DNA from: Pseudomonadota bacterium
Lineage (GTDB): Bacteria > Pseudomonadota > Gammaproteobacteria > Pseudomonadales > Moraxellaceae
Assembly: GCA_021851865.1 (NCBI GenBank)
Contig: JAJZBU010000017.1
Coordinates: 1-52,593 of the forward strand
Length of the DNA: 52,593 nt
Direction: 5' to 3'
Under the pieces are notes generated by a model. The model saw nothing but the letters and a program-made list of their open reading frames with translations, was not told the DNA's origin and did not search any database. The position numbers and the translations under genes are program-made. Below are positions 44,254-52,593 of the stretch, in pieces; the stretch's first letter is position 1; each line of letters begins with the position of its first letter.

Positions 44254-45339
44254 ATGAGCCGCTTCTGGAGCCCGATCGTCGCCCGCTTGCAGCCTTATAC
44301 CCCGGGTGAGCAGCCACGGGTCGAAGGCATGATCAAGCTCAACACCAATGAAAACCCCTACGGCCCTTCACCGCGGGTGACGGCGGCCTTGCGCGCCCTC
44401 GATCCCGATGATCTGCGGCGCTATCCCGATCCGCAAGCGAGCGCCTTGCGTGCCGCTCTGGCGCAGCGTTTTGCCCTGACGCCGGCGCACGTCTTCGTCG
44501 GCAATGGTTCGGACGAGGTGCTCGCGCACATCTTTCACGCCCTGCTCCAGCACGAGCGCCCCCTGTTCATGCCCGACCTCACCTACAGCTTCTATCCGAC
44601 GTACGCACGGCTCTATGGCGTCGCCTATGAAGAGGTGCCGCTGCACGCCGATCTGAGCCTGGCGATTGAGGATTATCGGCGTGACGCCGGCGCCATCATC
44701 CTGCCCAATCCGAACGCGCCGACCGGACGGCTCTTGCCGCTCAGCGCCCTGCGCCAGCTGCTCGTCGAGCATCCGCAGGAGGTCGTGGTCATCGATGAGG
44801 CCTATATCGACTTTGGTGGCGAGTCGGCGGCCAGCCTGATTCCCGAGTTCGAGCAGCTGGTGGTGGTGCAGACTTTTTCCAAGTCCTGGTCCCTGGCCGG
44901 AGCGCGCGTCGGTTTTGCGCTCGCGCAACCGCACCTGATCGAAGCGCTCGAGCGGGTGAAGAACTCCTTCAACTCCTACCCTCTCGATCGTTGGGCACAG
45001 GTAGCGGCGCAGGCGGCGCTCAGCGACACGGCCTGGTTCAACGAGTGTTGCGGCCGGGTCATCGCCGAGCGCGAGCGGCTGGCGACGGCGCTCACCGCGC
45101 TCGCCTTCGAGGTGCTGCCATCGGCGGCCAACTTTCTCTTTGTCCGGCACGCCGTGGGCGCTCGTCGCCTGCTCGCCGCCTTGCGCGAGCGGCGCATCTT
45201 CGTGCGTCACTTCGCCGGTGGGCGCAGCGAGGACTGGCTGCGCATCAGCGTCGGTCAGGCAGCGGAGAACGATGCCCTGCTCGCCGCCCTGCACGACATC
45301 ATCGCCGTCGCGCCGCCTGCGCCGGAAACAGCACGCTGA
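44254..45339 (+). CDS. Histidinol-phosphate aminotransferase
   Basis: A 361-residue PLP enzyme that transaminates imidazole-acetol phosphate in histidine synthesis, and in many bacteria also aromatic amino acids. KLNTNENPYGPSP, GNGSDEVL, PNPNAPTGR, VVIDEAYIDFGG and FSKSWSLAGARVGF with the PLP lysine are present, in the usual order, and the C-terminal RHFAGGRSEDWLRISVG fixes the HisC group. ATG 44254 is preceded by GAGGAGGAG; the frame is open further upstream into mobile debris. No other his genes are here. Its last 41 bases overlap the end of the convergent phoR. Confidence 0.92.
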   Translation: MSRFWSPIVARLQPYTPGEQPRVEGMIKLNTNENPYGPSPRVTAALRALDPDDLRRYPDPQASALRAALAQRFALTPAHVFVGNGSDEVLAHIFHALLQHERPLFMPDLTYSFYPTYARLYGVAYEEVPLHADLSLAIEDYRRDAGAIILPNPNAPTGRLLPLSALRQLLVEHPQEVVVIDEAYIDFGGESAASLIPEFEQLVVVQTFSKSWSLAGARVGFALAQPHLIEALERVKNSFNSYPLDRWAQVAAQAALSDTAWFNECCGRVIAERERLATALTALAFEVLPSAANFLFVRHAVGARRLLAALRERRIFVRHFAGGRSEDWLRISVGQAAENDALLAALHDIIAVAPPAPETAR

Positions 45340-46621
45340 ACTGGCAACCTTGGCCGAGCGCCGATTTCAGGTGCAGGCTGGCGTGGTGGTTGAGCAGCAC
45401 GTGTTTGACGATGGCCAGACCGAGGCCGGTACCGCCGGAGGCCTTGCTGCGTCCCGGATCGACACGGTAGAAGCGCTCGGTTAGCCGCGTGTGGTGGCGC
45501 GGATCGATGCCGATGCCATTGTCCTGCACGACGAACCAGAGCCCGGCATCGTCCTGATACCAGCGCAGAACAATATGACCGTCGTCGGGCGAGTATTTCA
45601 CCGCATTGGTGAGCAGGTTCATAAAGGCGCTACGCAGGTCTTCTTCGACACCATGGATGAGCAGTTGCTCATCCATGTCGAGAGCGATGCTCTGATGCTT
45701 GTCGGCCCCGTAAGCCAGCGCATCCTGGCGCATGTCGTGCAACATCGCCGGCACGTCGACGGTGCCAGGCAGGGCGCGCGTACGTGTCGTCTCCAGACGT
45801 GCCAGGGTAAGCAGATCGTTGACGATGTAGGACATGCGTTGCGTCTGCGCCTGCATCTGCGCCAGCGCCCGCGACCAGCGCAGAGGTAGCTCGTCGCCCT
45901 GATCCTGCAAGGCTTCGATATAGCCGGCGAGCACGGTTAAAGGGGTGCGTAGCTCGTGCGAGACATTGGCGACAAAATCCTTGCGCATGGCCTCGAGCTT
46001 GTGCAGCACGGTGACGTCCCAACAGATGAGCAATCGGTCATTGCTGCCGAAGCGGGTGATCTCGTACTGCAGATGGCGGCGATGGTCGATGTGCGAAGGC
46101 AGGTGCAGGGGCTCGCTGTAGTGACCGGCCTTGAAATAGTCGACAAAGCGCGGATCACGCAGAAAATTGGTCACCTGCTGATTGCGGTCGCTGGCTTTGA
46201 GGCCGAGAATGCGTTCGGCTGAGGGGTTCCACCACTCGAGGTTGCCGCGACCATCGATGAGGACCACGGCCTCCTCGAGGGCGGCGATCGAGGTGCGCGC
46301 GCGTTCGATGACGTTCTCCAGACGATGCCGGGCGCGTTCCTCGGCTTTCCAGGACTTGATGATCAAGGTCAGCACTTCTTCCCAGAGGGCGCCGAGATAG
46401 GTCGCCGGCGCCGTCTCCTGATGCAGCGCACGTGCCTGCATCAGGAGGCGCAGCTTCGACAGGGCGTAGACGTGACGCAGCCAGTTGAGGCTGGCGACGA
46501 TGAGCATGAAACACCAGGACAGATGCCAGTGCCAGCCGAGCAAGGCGGCGGCGAGCAGGCCGACAACGAAGCGTATGAGCTCGTGGCGCAGTGCCGATGA
46601 CGCGATCAGGCGGCCGCTCAC
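45299..46621 (-). CDS. Phosphate regulon sensor kinase PhoR
   Basis: A 440-residue membrane kinase. Two N-terminal helices (about 15-50) are followed by a cytoplasmic linker, a PAS domain (about 108-205; [28 protein letters not shown]), a HisKA domain with [19 protein letters not shown] and an ATPase domain ([28 protein letters not shown]). The lack of a large periplasmic domain is typical of PhoR, which senses phosphate through PstB/PhoU. GTG 46621 overlaps the phoB stop (GTGA), so the pair is translationally coupled. Its 3' end overlaps hisC by 41 bases. Confidence 0.94.
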   Translation of the reverse strand: MSGRLIASSALRHELIRFVVGLLAAALLGWHWHLSWCFMLIVASLNWLRHVYALSKLRLLMQARALHQETAPATYLGALWEEVLTLIIKSWKAEERARHRLENVIERARTSIAALEEAVVLIDGRGNLEWWNPSAERILGLKASDRNQQVTNFLRDPRFVDYFKAGHYSEPLHLPSHIDHRRHLQYEITRFGSNDRLLICWDVTVLHKLEAMRKDFVANVSHELRTPLTVLAGYIEALQDQGDELPLRWSRALAQMQAQTQRMSYIVNDLLTLARLETTRTRALPGTVDVPAMLHDMRQDALAYGADKHQSIALDMDEQLLIHGVEEDLRSAFMNLLTNAVKYSPDDGHIVLRWYQDDAGLWFVVQDNGIGIDPRHHTRLTERFYRVDPGRSKASGGTGLGLAIVKHVLLNHHASLHLKSALGQGCQFSVLFPAQAARRR

Positions 46622-47331
46622 GAGGCCTCGGTCTTGCCGTCGACCTTGCTCGAGAAGCGGTAGCCGGTGCCGCGCACGGTCTGGATGAAGCCGTCGAAAC
46701 CGAAGGGCTCGAGCGCCTTGCGCAGCCGCCGGATATGGACGTCGATGGTGCGGTCTTCGACATAGACGTTGCCACCCCAGACCTGATCGAGCATCTGACT
46801 GCGCGTATAGGCGCGTTCCTGATGGCTCATGAAAAACTCGAGCAGGCGATACTCGGTCGGTCCCATTTCGACGGCTTTGTCATGCGCGGTGATGCGGTGA
46901 CTGACCGGATCCAGGCGCAGGCCCTGCACGTCGATGGTGCGTTCGGCGGCGCGATGACTGCTACGGCGCAGGACGGCCTTGATCCGCGAGAGCAGCTCGC
47001 GCGTCGAGAAGGGCTTGGTGATGTAGTCGTCGGCGCCTGATTCAAGACCCTGGATCTTGTTGTCTTCTTCGCCCTTGGCGGTGAGGATGATCACCGGAAT
47101 CTCCTGCGTCGACTCGTCGCGTTTGAGGCGGCGGGCGAGCTCGAGACCGGAGATGCCGGGCAGCATCCAGTCGAGCAGCACCAGACTCGGTCGCTCATCG
47201 ACGATGAGGTGGTGCGCCTGCTGCGCATCCTCCGCTTCGAGCACCTCAAAGCCGGCCATGTCGAGGGCAATGGCGATCATTTCGCGTATGGCGGCTTCAT
47301 CATCCACGATCAAGATACGTTCTGCTTTCAT
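46618..47331 (-). CDS. Phosphate regulon response regulator PhoB
   Basis: A 237-residue OmpR-type regulator. The receiver (about 1-120) has [10 protein letters not shown], the phospho-Asp in [10 protein letters not shown] and the Lys in ITKPFS; the winged helix (about 140-230) has the PhoB-like [48 protein letters not shown] in consecutive blocks. ATG 47331 is preferred to 47355. A Pho box lies upstream, so autoregulation is expected, and phoR follows in the same transcript. Confidence 0.95.
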   Translation of the reverse strand: MKAERILIVDDEAAIREMIAIALDMAGFEVLEAEDAQQAHHLIVDERPSLVLLDWMLPGISGLELARRLKRDESTQEIPVIILTAKGEEDNKIQGLESGADDYITKPFSTRELLSRIKAVLRRSSHRAAERTIDVQGLRLDPVSHRITAHDKAVEMGPTEYRLLEFFMSHQERAYTRSQMLDQVWGGNVYVEDRTIDVHIRRLRKALEPFGFDGFIQTVRGTGYRFSSKVDGKTEAS

Positions 47332-47365
47332 CGCTCTCGTGCCGGCGTGATCCAAAGGTGCGGCT

Positions 47366-47399
47366 ATTACAAAGGTATATTATGACATTTCTATTACTT
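47366..47399 (-). promoter_or_regulatory. Pho box and promoter of phoB-phoR
   Basis: On the minus strand, AAGTAAT-AGAA-ATGTCAT (47399 down to 47382) fits a PhoB box, with 6 of 7 matches in the second half-site. A -10 candidate TGTAAT (47371-47366) follows after exactly 10 bases. The first phoB codon is 35 bases further. The same spacing is seen at pstB. Confidence 0.6.
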
Positions 47400-47420
47400 T
47401 CGCCGCCGTGTCAGCGCATC

Positions 47421-48308
47421 TCAGTGGCTCAGCGGCAGCAGATAGCTGACAAAGATGCCGACGAACAGCAGCGCGCCGACACGATGGTTGTCGAGAAAGG
47501 CGGCGAAGCAGGCCTCGGGCTGGCGCCCGCGACAGCTCCAGCCTTGCCAGGCAAAGCGCAGCGCGGCGGCGACCAGGGCGAGATCGAAGGGCCAGCGCCA
47601 GGCTTGGCTGCGCCCGAGAAGAAAGAGTCCGCCGAGAAACAGGGCCTGTAAAAGGGCGATCATGGTGAGATCGAGTTCAGCGAAAAGGATGGCGGTGGAG
47701 CGCACGCCGATGCGGACATCGTCGTCACGGTCGACCATGGCGTATTGCGTGTCGTAGGCGACCACCCAGGCCAGGGCGGCGGCGTAGAGCAGCCAGGCGC
47801 TGCGGCCGGGCGATTGTCCCTGGGCGACGAAGGCGAGAGGGATGGACCAGCTGAAAGCGGCGCCGAGGATCACCTGCGGCAGATAGGTCCAGCGCTTCAT
47901 CAGCGGGTAGAGCATGGCCAGGGCGAGGGCCGGCAAAGACCAATAGAAGGTGTGGCGATCCCAGAGCAGCAGCAGGGCGGCACTGGCGAGCAGTAACAGC
48001 AGCAACAGGGGCAGCGCCTGCCGCCGCTGCAGCTCACCGGTGGCCAGAGGACGGGCGGCGGTGCGCCGGACCTGGCCATCAAAGTCGCGATCGGCCATGT
48101 CATTGACGACGCAACCAGCCGAACGCATGAACACGGTGCCGAGAGCGAAACCGATCAGCACCCGCCAGCCGGGCTGTCCGGCGGCGGCGAGATAGATGGC
48201 GATCAGGGTGGGCCAGTACAGCAGCCAGCTGCCGATCGGACGATCGAGACGCATCAGGCGGACGTAGGGATCGACACGGCGGCGCAGCACGGACATCGTC
48301 GGCATCAT
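47421..48308 (-). CDS. 4-hydroxybenzoate polyprenyltransferase
   Basis: A 295-residue integral membrane enzyme that attaches the polyprenyl tail to 4-hydroxybenzoate in ubiquinone synthesis. The first Asp-rich motif is NDMADRDFDG (about residues 72-81) and the second is YDTQYAMVDRDDD (about 190-202), each in a cytoplasmic loop; about eight to nine helices are visible. The start MMPTMSVLRRRVDPY overlaps the ubiC stop by ATGA, so chorismate lyase product is passed to an enzyme made from the same message. A longer frame to 48578 is a shadow of ubiC. Confidence 0.95.
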   Translation of the reverse strand: MMPTMSVLRRRVDPYVRLMRLDRPIGSWLLYWPTLIAIYLAAAGQPGWRVLIGFALGTVFMRSAGCVVNDMADRDFDGQVRRTAARPLATGELQRRQALPLLLLLLLASAALLLLWDRHTFYWSLPALALAMLYPLMKRWTYLPQVILGAAFSWSIPLAFVAQGQSPGRSAWLLYAAALAWVVAYDTQYAMVDRDDDVRIGVRSTAILFAELDLTMIALLQALFLGGLFLLGRSQAWRWPFDLALVAAALRFAWQGWSCRGRQPEACFAAFLDNHRVGALLFVGIFVSYLLPLSH

Positions 48309-48856
48309 GGTGTTTCTTGCTCCAACCGGTGCAGCAGCGCCGGTAAAAAGGTCTCCCCGACGAGGATAGGGCAGCCGCGTCCCTGGCGAAAGAGGGAGTG
48401 GCGGTGCCAGCACCCCGTCACGGTGCGGACGACGCTCGGTTCGCTGCGCTGCAGATGGCGCAGGCGGAAGAGCAGGGCGCCGAGGGGACGCGTTCCGATG
48501 TGGGCGAGGTGGCGTGCCCAGCCGTGCAGGGCGGGCAGCGGCAGCAGTGAGGTCGCCTCTACCCAGTCCTGGCCGCAACCGATCAGCCGCACCTGCCGCA
48601 CCAGGACGGCGCGCCGCCCGGCCTGGGGCAGCAGGCGCCGCTCCGCAGGTCGCAGGGGGCGACGATACTGACGCTGTAGTTCAACGTGCAGATCGCCGGC
48701 GGCGAGGCGGGTCAGGGCGGCGGTCAGCGATGCGCGCGACAGCAGCCAGGCGCTGAGAACGGCGTCAGGGCGATGGGATGATGGCGGACGCTGGGGCTGG
48801 CCGCCGCCTCGCATCGACACCAGCGCTGCGCGCGATAGCCTGCAGCTATGGAGCAT
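48305..48856 (-). CDS. Chorismate--pyruvate lyase
   Basis: A 183-residue enzyme that splits chorismate into pyruvate and 4-hydroxybenzoate. The substrate Arg is in LVRQVRLIG, and IGTRPLGALLF and ETFLPAL (with the conserved Glu) are present; the usual GS-L-T pattern appears as WLLSRASLTAAL. The start is ATG 48856, with a weak ribosome site; the first 14 residues are dispensable and ATG 48814 is possible. It is cotranscribed with ubiA and divergent from the rubrerythrin gene. Confidence 0.9.
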   Translation of the reverse strand: MLHSCRLSRAALVSMRGGGQPQRPPSSHRPDAVLSAWLLSRASLTAALTRLAAGDLHVELQRQYRRPLRPAERRLLPQAGRRAVLVRQVRLIGCGQDWVEATSLLPLPALHGWARHLAHIGTRPLGALLFRLRHLQRSEPSVVRTVTGCWHRHSLFRQGRGCPILVGETFLPALLHRLEQETP

Positions 48857-48943
48857 GAGAAAAATTCCAATTGGTCGCAGATCGGCGATGGCGGCTAATC
48901 TACACCCGTCGGCCAGCCACGGCCAGAGAGGCAGGAGATGATG

Positions 48944-49417
48944 ATGAACGAGCCCAGCACAACCTTACATAATATCGAAGCAGCCCTGGCCGGCGAAGCC
49001 ACGGCTTATATGAAATACCGTTATTTTGCCCGCCTCGCGCGCGCCGCTGGTGATGTCGTGACCGCCGAGACCTTCGCGGCGACAGCCGCGCAGGAGATCC
49101 ATCACGCTTTCGGACACCTGGATCTGCTGTATCCTGCCGCGACGCTGACGCCGGCGCGCATGCTCGAGCTGGCCATCGCTGGCGAGACTTACGAGTACAC
49201 CACCATGTACCCGGGTTTTCGTGACCAGGCGGCCGCCGAGCACAGTCATGCGGCGCAGGCGGAATTTTCGGCGCAGATCGACGAGTCGCGCGAGCATGCC
49301 GCCGCCTTCGCCGCGACCCTGGCTAAGGCTGAAAAACGCTTCGCCGCTCTGGCGAAAGTCGAACAGCGGCACGCTCGCACTTATCAGGAACGGCTACAGA
49401 ATGTCAATGAGGCCTGA
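48944..49417 (+). CDS. Rubrerythrin-family diiron protein (without rubredoxin domain)
   Basis: A 157-residue four-helix-bundle protein. The diiron ligands appear as E in ALAGEATAYMKYRYFARLA, E-x-x-H in AAQEIHHAFGH, E in IAGETYEYTTMYPGF and E-x-x-H in KVEQRHARTY. Rubrerythrins reduce hydrogen peroxide using electrons from rubredoxin; this copy lacks the fused C-terminal rubredoxin and would need a separate one, which is encoded next. Three ATGs stand in a row (48938, 48941, 48944); the last has a normal distance from GGAG at 48934. Confidence 0.9.
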   Translation: MNEPSTTLHNIEAALAGEATAYMKYRYFARLARAAGDVVTAETFAATAAQEIHHAFGHLDLLYPAATLTPARMLELAIAGETYEYTTMYPGFRDQAAAEHSHAAQAEFSAQIDESREHAAAFAATLAKAEKRFAALAKVEQRHARTYQERLQNVNEA

Positions 49418-49507
49418 GGCCGCCAGTGCGAGCCCGGCGGTGATTGCAATTTAGCGGTCGGGCTTTTAGCTTATCGCGGGTATGACAGAGAGATGGAGTG
49501 AATGACG

Positions 49508-49675
49508 ATGAAAAAATGGCAGTGTTCCGTCTGTGGGTTCATCTACGACGAAGCCCAGGGCATGCCCTGGGATGGCATCGCGGCGGGTACGCCCTGGCAG
49601 GACGTCCCCGACGACTGGGTCTGTCCGGACTGCGGCGTCAGCAAAGAAGACTTCGACATGGTCGAGCTGGCGTGA
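49508..49675 (+). CDS. Rubredoxin
   Basis: A 55-residue iron protein ([18 protein letters not shown]...). Two Cys pairs, QCSVCG and VCPDCGV, bind one iron, with the aromatic core W, Y, F and W conserved. It carries electrons from the reductase encoded next to rubrerythrin, or to an alkane hydroxylase if one exists elsewhere. The gene is short and was found in the frame between rubrerythrin and the reductase. ATG 49508 has GGAG nine bases upstream; ATG 49502 is too close to it. Confidence 0.95.
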   Translation: MKKWQCSVCGFIYDEAQGMPWDGIAAGTPWQDVPDDWVCPDCGVSKEDFDMVELA

Positions 49676-49695
49676 AGCGCGAAGACGATGCTCCC

Positions 49696-50874
49696 ATGCA
49701 GACCCTGATCATCGTGGGAACCGGCCTCGCCGGCTACAATCTGGCGCGCGAATGGCGTAAACGCGCCCCGCAGGATCGGCTCATCATGATCAGTCGGGAC
49801 GCCGGACACAGCTATAGCAAGCCCCTGCTGTCGACCGCCTTTGCCAAGGGCAAGGGCGCCGAGGATCTGGTCATGGCGCGGCGCGAGGCCATGGCCGGGC
49901 AGCTCGCCGCCGAGATCCTGACCGCCGAACTGCGCCATATCGACACGGCGGCGCGGCAGATCGAGCTGGCGGACGGACAGCGTCTCGCTTATGACCACCT
50001 CGTCCTCGCCCTCGGCGCTGACCCCTTCCGGCCGCCCCTCGCCGGCAACGGCGCCGCATCCGTGCTCTCGGTCAATGATCTCGAGGACTACGCGCGCTTG
50101 CGCGCCGCCCTGCAGGGACGACGCAAGGTCCTCATCCTCGGGGGCGGATTGATTGGCTGCGAGTTCGCCAACGATCTGCTGCAAGGAGGGTTCAGCGTCG
50201 ATCTGGTGGAGCCGGCCGGACGTCTCCTGCCCGCCCTATTACCTGCCGCTGCCGCCAGCGCCCTGGCGCAGGCGCTGACCGATGCCGGCGTGCGCCTGCA
50301 TCTACACGCCGAAGGATGGGCGGTGGCGGTACATCACCTGGATCAAGGTCTGCGGGTCGAGTTTCGTGACGGCAGCCATCTCGATACCGAAGTGGTGGTT
50401 TCGGCCATCGGCCTGCGGCCGCGCATTGCCCTGGCGCAGGCGGCTGGTCTGTCCTGCGCGCGCGGCATTCGCGTCGACCGCTATCTGCGCACTTCCGCTG
50501 CGCACGTCTACGCGCTCGGCGATTGCGCCGAGGTCGAAGGTCTCCTTCTCCCCTATGTTCTGCCGCTGATGGCACAGGCGCGCGCCCTGGCGCAGACGCT
50601 CAGCGCCATGTCGACGCCGGTGCACTATCCAGCGATGCCGGTGCAGGTCAAGACGAGCGTGTGCCCCGTCGTCGTCGCGCCGGTGGCCGCCGACAGCGTC
50701 GGCGAGTGGAGCGTCGCCGGACAGGGCCAGGATCTGCGCCTACTCTTCCATGACAGCAGCGGCCAGTTGCGCGGCTTTGTCCTCCTCGGCCAGGCGGCGG
50801 GACAAGCCGCCGACAAGGCCGCCTTGCAAAAGCAGTTGCCGAATTTGTTGCCAGTGGAGTCGGAGCATGAGTGA
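49696..50874 (+). CDS. Rubredoxin reductase (FAD/NAD(P)H-dependent)
   Basis: A 392-residue flavoprotein that passes electrons from NAD(P)H to rubredoxin. The FAD site is IIVGTGLAGYNLAREWRK, the NAD(P)H site ILGGGLIGCEFANDLL, and the second FAD contact VYALGDCAEVEG; a short C-terminal rubredoxin-reductase domain follows. GHSYSKPLLSTAFAKGK is characteristic of the RubB/AlkT group. It begins 20 bases after rubredoxin. GTG 49672, overlapping the rubredoxin stop, is an alternative start adding eight residues; the frame from 49498 is a shadow of rubredoxin. Confidence 0.93.
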   Translation: MQTLIIVGTGLAGYNLAREWRKRAPQDRLIMISRDAGHSYSKPLLSTAFAKGKGAEDLVMARREAMAGQLAAEILTAELRHIDTAARQIELADGQRLAYDHLVLALGADPFRPPLAGNGAASVLSVNDLEDYARLRAALQGRRKVLILGGGLIGCEFANDLLQGGFSVDLVEPAGRLLPALLPAAAASALAQALTDAGVRLHLHAEGWAVAVHHLDQGLRVEFRDGSHLDTEVVVSAIGLRPRIALAQAAGLSCARGIRVDRYLRTSAAHVYALGDCAEVEGLLLPYVLPLMAQARALAQTLSAMSTPVHYPAMPVQVKTSVCPVVVAPVAADSVGEWSVAGQGQDLRLLFHDSSGQLRGFVLLGQAAGQAADKAALQKQLPNLLPVESEHE

Positions 50875-51295
50875 GTCACCGCGTTCACGCGCCTGGGTCG
50901 ACGTCCTGCGCCTGCATGCCCTGCTCTGGTATATGGCGCGGCGCATGGAAGCCGCAGCGCGCTACGACCAGGAGTTTCAGGAAAGTCTGTTGCAGCGACG
51001 CTTCGTCCTGCAGATCACGGCGGGCAAGAATTACGCCTACTATTTCGCTGCCGCCCAGCAACAAGTGAAAGGCGTCTACGGTCATCATGCCGAGCCGACG
51101 CTGACCTTGTGTTTCAGCAGTGCGCGTCTGGCTTTCCAGGTCCTGGCGCGCGGCGGCCAGGAGGCTTTCATGCGCGGCGTGCAGGAGGGGGTGATCACGA
51201 TGCAGGGTGATCCGGCGCCTTTGTTTTGGCTGGTGAGCGTCGCCTCCCGCCTGCGTCCGCGCTGGCGCCGGCGGCAGCGGATGGATCAACGGTAA
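50867..51295 (+). CDS. Small SCP2-like protein of unknown role
   Basis: A 142-residue basic cytoplasmic protein. The tail EAFMRGVQEGVITMQGDPAPLFWLVSVASRLRP resembles the end of sterol-carrier-protein-2 domains (x-G-x-I-x-(V/M)-x-G-D/N-P), and FSSARLAFQVL matches the preceding strand-helix. ATG 50867 overlaps the reductase stop by 8 bases, so it is part of the rubredoxin operon. A lipid-like ligand is possible but unproven. The 51296-51494 gap contains a hairpin and no gene. Confidence 0.6.
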   Translation: MSESPRSRAWVDVLRLHALLWYMARRMEAAARYDQEFQESLLQRRFVLQITAGKNYAYYFAAAQQQVKGVYGHHAEPTLTLCFSSARLAFQVLARGGQEAFMRGVQEGVITMQGDPAPLFWLVSVASRLRPRWRRRQRMDQR

Positions 51296-51327
51296 CGACG
51301 AACGAGGACGGTAGCCGTGCAGCGGGC

Positions 51328-51363
51328 GTGTTGTGGGGCGTCGAAAAGCATGCCCCGCCACAC
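51328..51363 (+). terminator. Hairpin after the rubredoxin operon
   Basis: GTGTTGTGGGGC at 51328-51339 pairs with GCCCCGCCACAC at 51352-51363 at 10 of 12 positions plus a G-T pair, with a 12-base loop, then TTTC. It lies 33 bases after the last gene and may end its transcript, though the T-run is short. Confidence 0.45.
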
Positions 51364-51494
51364 TTTCGGCCATCAGCGCATAAAACAGACAAATTTCTTG
51401 TGACACGCCGCGCCGGTCCCCTCGATCATGTCCCCGGGCGTGGTGTAACAGCGCCGGTCACTCTTGCCTCGGGTAGGCATGGTTTGCTGCTCGA

Positions 51495-52593
51495 TCAGGC
51501 TGCCATGGTGGGCAACGTGACCATCGCATCATCGCTCAAAGGAGCCATGGTTTCCAGCGTCATATAGCGCGCCCGTTGCACGGCCCACTCGTCGTTTTGC
51601 TCCAGGAGTATCGCCCCGACCAGGCGGATGATGGCGGCTTCATTGGGGAAGATCCCCACCACGTCGGTGCGGCGTTTGATTTCACCGTTCAGCCGCTCAA
51701 TGGGGTTCGTGGAGTGCAGTTTGGGGCGGTGCGCAGCCGGGAAGTTCAGGTAGGCCAGCACGTCCGTCTCCGCCTCGTCCATCAGGGCTGCCAGTTTCGG
51801 TACTTTGCCCCGAATCTGATCAGCCACCTGGCGCCACTGGCCTTTCGCCAGCTGCGCATCTTCTTGCGCAAAGGCCGTGGCAATGAAGGCTGAGACGACG
51901 CGCCGCCCCTGCTTGCCGGCGTGAGCCAGAACGTTGCGCATGAAGTGCACCCGGCAGCGTTGCCAGGAAGCGTTCAGGATCTTGCTGACCGCTCCCTTGA
52001 GGCCCTCGTGGGCATCCGAAATCACCAGCTTCACGCCGCGCAGCCCCCGGCGTGCCAAAGAGCGCAGAAACTCCATCCAGAAGGTTTCCGCCTCCGAGGC
52101 ATCCACGGTCATGCCCAGGATTTCCCGGCGTCCATCGGTATTGACTCCCACCGCGATGATCACCGCCACCGAGACGATGCGGCCGTCCTGACGAACCTTG
52201 ACATAGGTGGCATCCAGCCAGATGTAGGGCCAATCGCCTTCAAGGGGGCGGTCCAGGAAAGATTGAACCTTGCCGTCGATCTCCTCGCAGAGCCTCGACA
52301 CTTGGCTTTTAGAGATACCTGTCATCCCCATGGCCTGGACCAGGTCGTCGACGGATCGCGTCGAGATGCCCTGCACATAGGCTTCCTGGATGACCGCCGT
52401 GAGCGCCTTCTCCGTCATGCACCGTGGCTCGAGGAAGCCCGGGAAATAGCTGCCCTTGCGCAGCTTGGGGATGCGCAGCTCCACGGTACCAGCTCGCGTC
52501 TCCCAATCTCTGCCGCGGTAGCCGTTGCGCTGGACCTGGCGTTCTCCAGGCTTGCGCTCCCCATGAGCAGCCCCCGTCAGCCCTTCGACTTCC
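51495..52593 (-). CDS. IS256-family transposase, C-terminal 366 residues
   Basis: A mutator-type DDE transposase whose 5' end runs off the right edge; the frame is open to the last base. The catalytic acids are in [23 protein letters not shown] and [33 protein letters not shown] marks the start of the visible domain, and the tail [20 protein letters not shown] is typical, so the C-terminus is complete. The longest ATG/GTG-initiated part begins at 52484, but homology continues upstream of it. No damage is seen, so it may be active. Its right inverted repeat in 51400-51494 could not be fixed by eye. Confidence 0.93.
   Translation of the reverse strand, partial: EVEGLTGAAHGERKPGERQVQRNGYRGRDWETRAGTVELRIPKLRKGSYFPGFLEPRCMTEKALTAVIQEAYVQGISTRSVDDLVQAMGMTGISKSQVSRLCEEIDGKVQSFLDRPLEGDWPYIWLDATYVKVRQDGRIVSVAVIIAVGVNTDGRREILGMTVDASEAETFWMEFLRSLARRGLRGVKLVISDAHEGLKGAVSKILNASWQRCRVHFMRNVLAHAGKQGRRVVSAFIATAFAQEDAQLAKGQWRQVADQIRGKVPKLAALMDEAETDVLAYLNFPAAHRPKLHSTNPIERLNGEIKRRTDVVGIFPNEAAIIRLVGAILLEQNDEWAVQRARYMTLETMAPLSDDAMVTLPTMAA

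Noticed and set aside
49498-49695. N-terminal extension of rubredoxin reductase from 49498
   Set aside because: The region encodes rubredoxin in another frame with all four Cys; the FAD motif begins right after ATG 49696.

Overview
The window is a GC-rich, gene-dense chromosomal segment from a Gram-negative bacterium, most probably a gammaproteobacterium. The run rubredoxin - rubredoxin reductase - (divergent) ubiC-ubiA and phoB-phoR resembles the Pseudomonas/Acinetobacter neighbourhood, and the lipoproteins, an outer-membrane barrel and an ABC O-antigen exporter require an outer membrane. I cannot name the genus from the sequence. No rRNA, tRNA or CRISPR array was seen.

Layout. (1) 1-670: the end of an IS3-family element that has cut into a methyltransferase gene, which also carries a frameshift. 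(2) 996-13565: one tightly coupled polysaccharide operon (two paralogous GT4 enzymes, a methyltransferase, a 936-aa glycosyltransferase with a coiled coil, a 1250-aa triple glycosyltransferase, Wzm, Wzt), with adjacent genes overlapping by 1-4 bases. This looks like an ABC-transporter-dependent O-antigen/surface polysaccharide locus. (3) 13825-17649: HIBADH-family dehydrogenase, TauE/SafE exporter and WYL regulator in one direction, converging on an AraC regulator. (4) 17832-20518: secreted S15/CocE-type hydrolase and a membrane-anchored partner resembling lipase chaperones. (5) 20530-25727 (minus): MHYT hybrid kinase, HD-GYP response regulator and a Spy-like periplasmic protein. (6) 25944-29320: two small envelope proteins, then leuA and an Lrp-type regulator diverging around a palindrome. 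(7) 29364-33360: diguanylate cyclase response regulator and a ZnuABC-like metal importer. (8) 33477-38656: outer-membrane barrel with a small PstS-like protein, GTP-dependent PEP carboxykinase (minus) and an unknown 503-aa lipoprotein. (9) 38647-40687 (minus): two tandem hotdog thioesterases and an MFS exporter.

(10) 40951-47331 holds phosphate control: pstB-phoU behind a recognisable Pho box, then about 1.7 kb of mobile debris (chromate-transporter stub joined to an IS1634-like remnant, a RelBE toxin-antitoxin pair with a palindromic operator, an IS3 OrfB tail), then hisC, which converges with phoR-phoB; phoB has its own Pho box. (11) 47421-51295: ubiA-ubiC (minus), diverging from rubrerythrin, rubredoxin, rubredoxin reductase and a small SCP2-like protein. 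(12) 51495-52593: an IS256-family transposase running off the right edge.

The most notable observation is an exact 114-bp tandem duplication inside the coiled coil of the 936-aa glycosyltransferase. By analogy with the coiled-coil ruler of WbdD in E. coli O9a, this may alter polysaccharide chain length; the analogy is inference.
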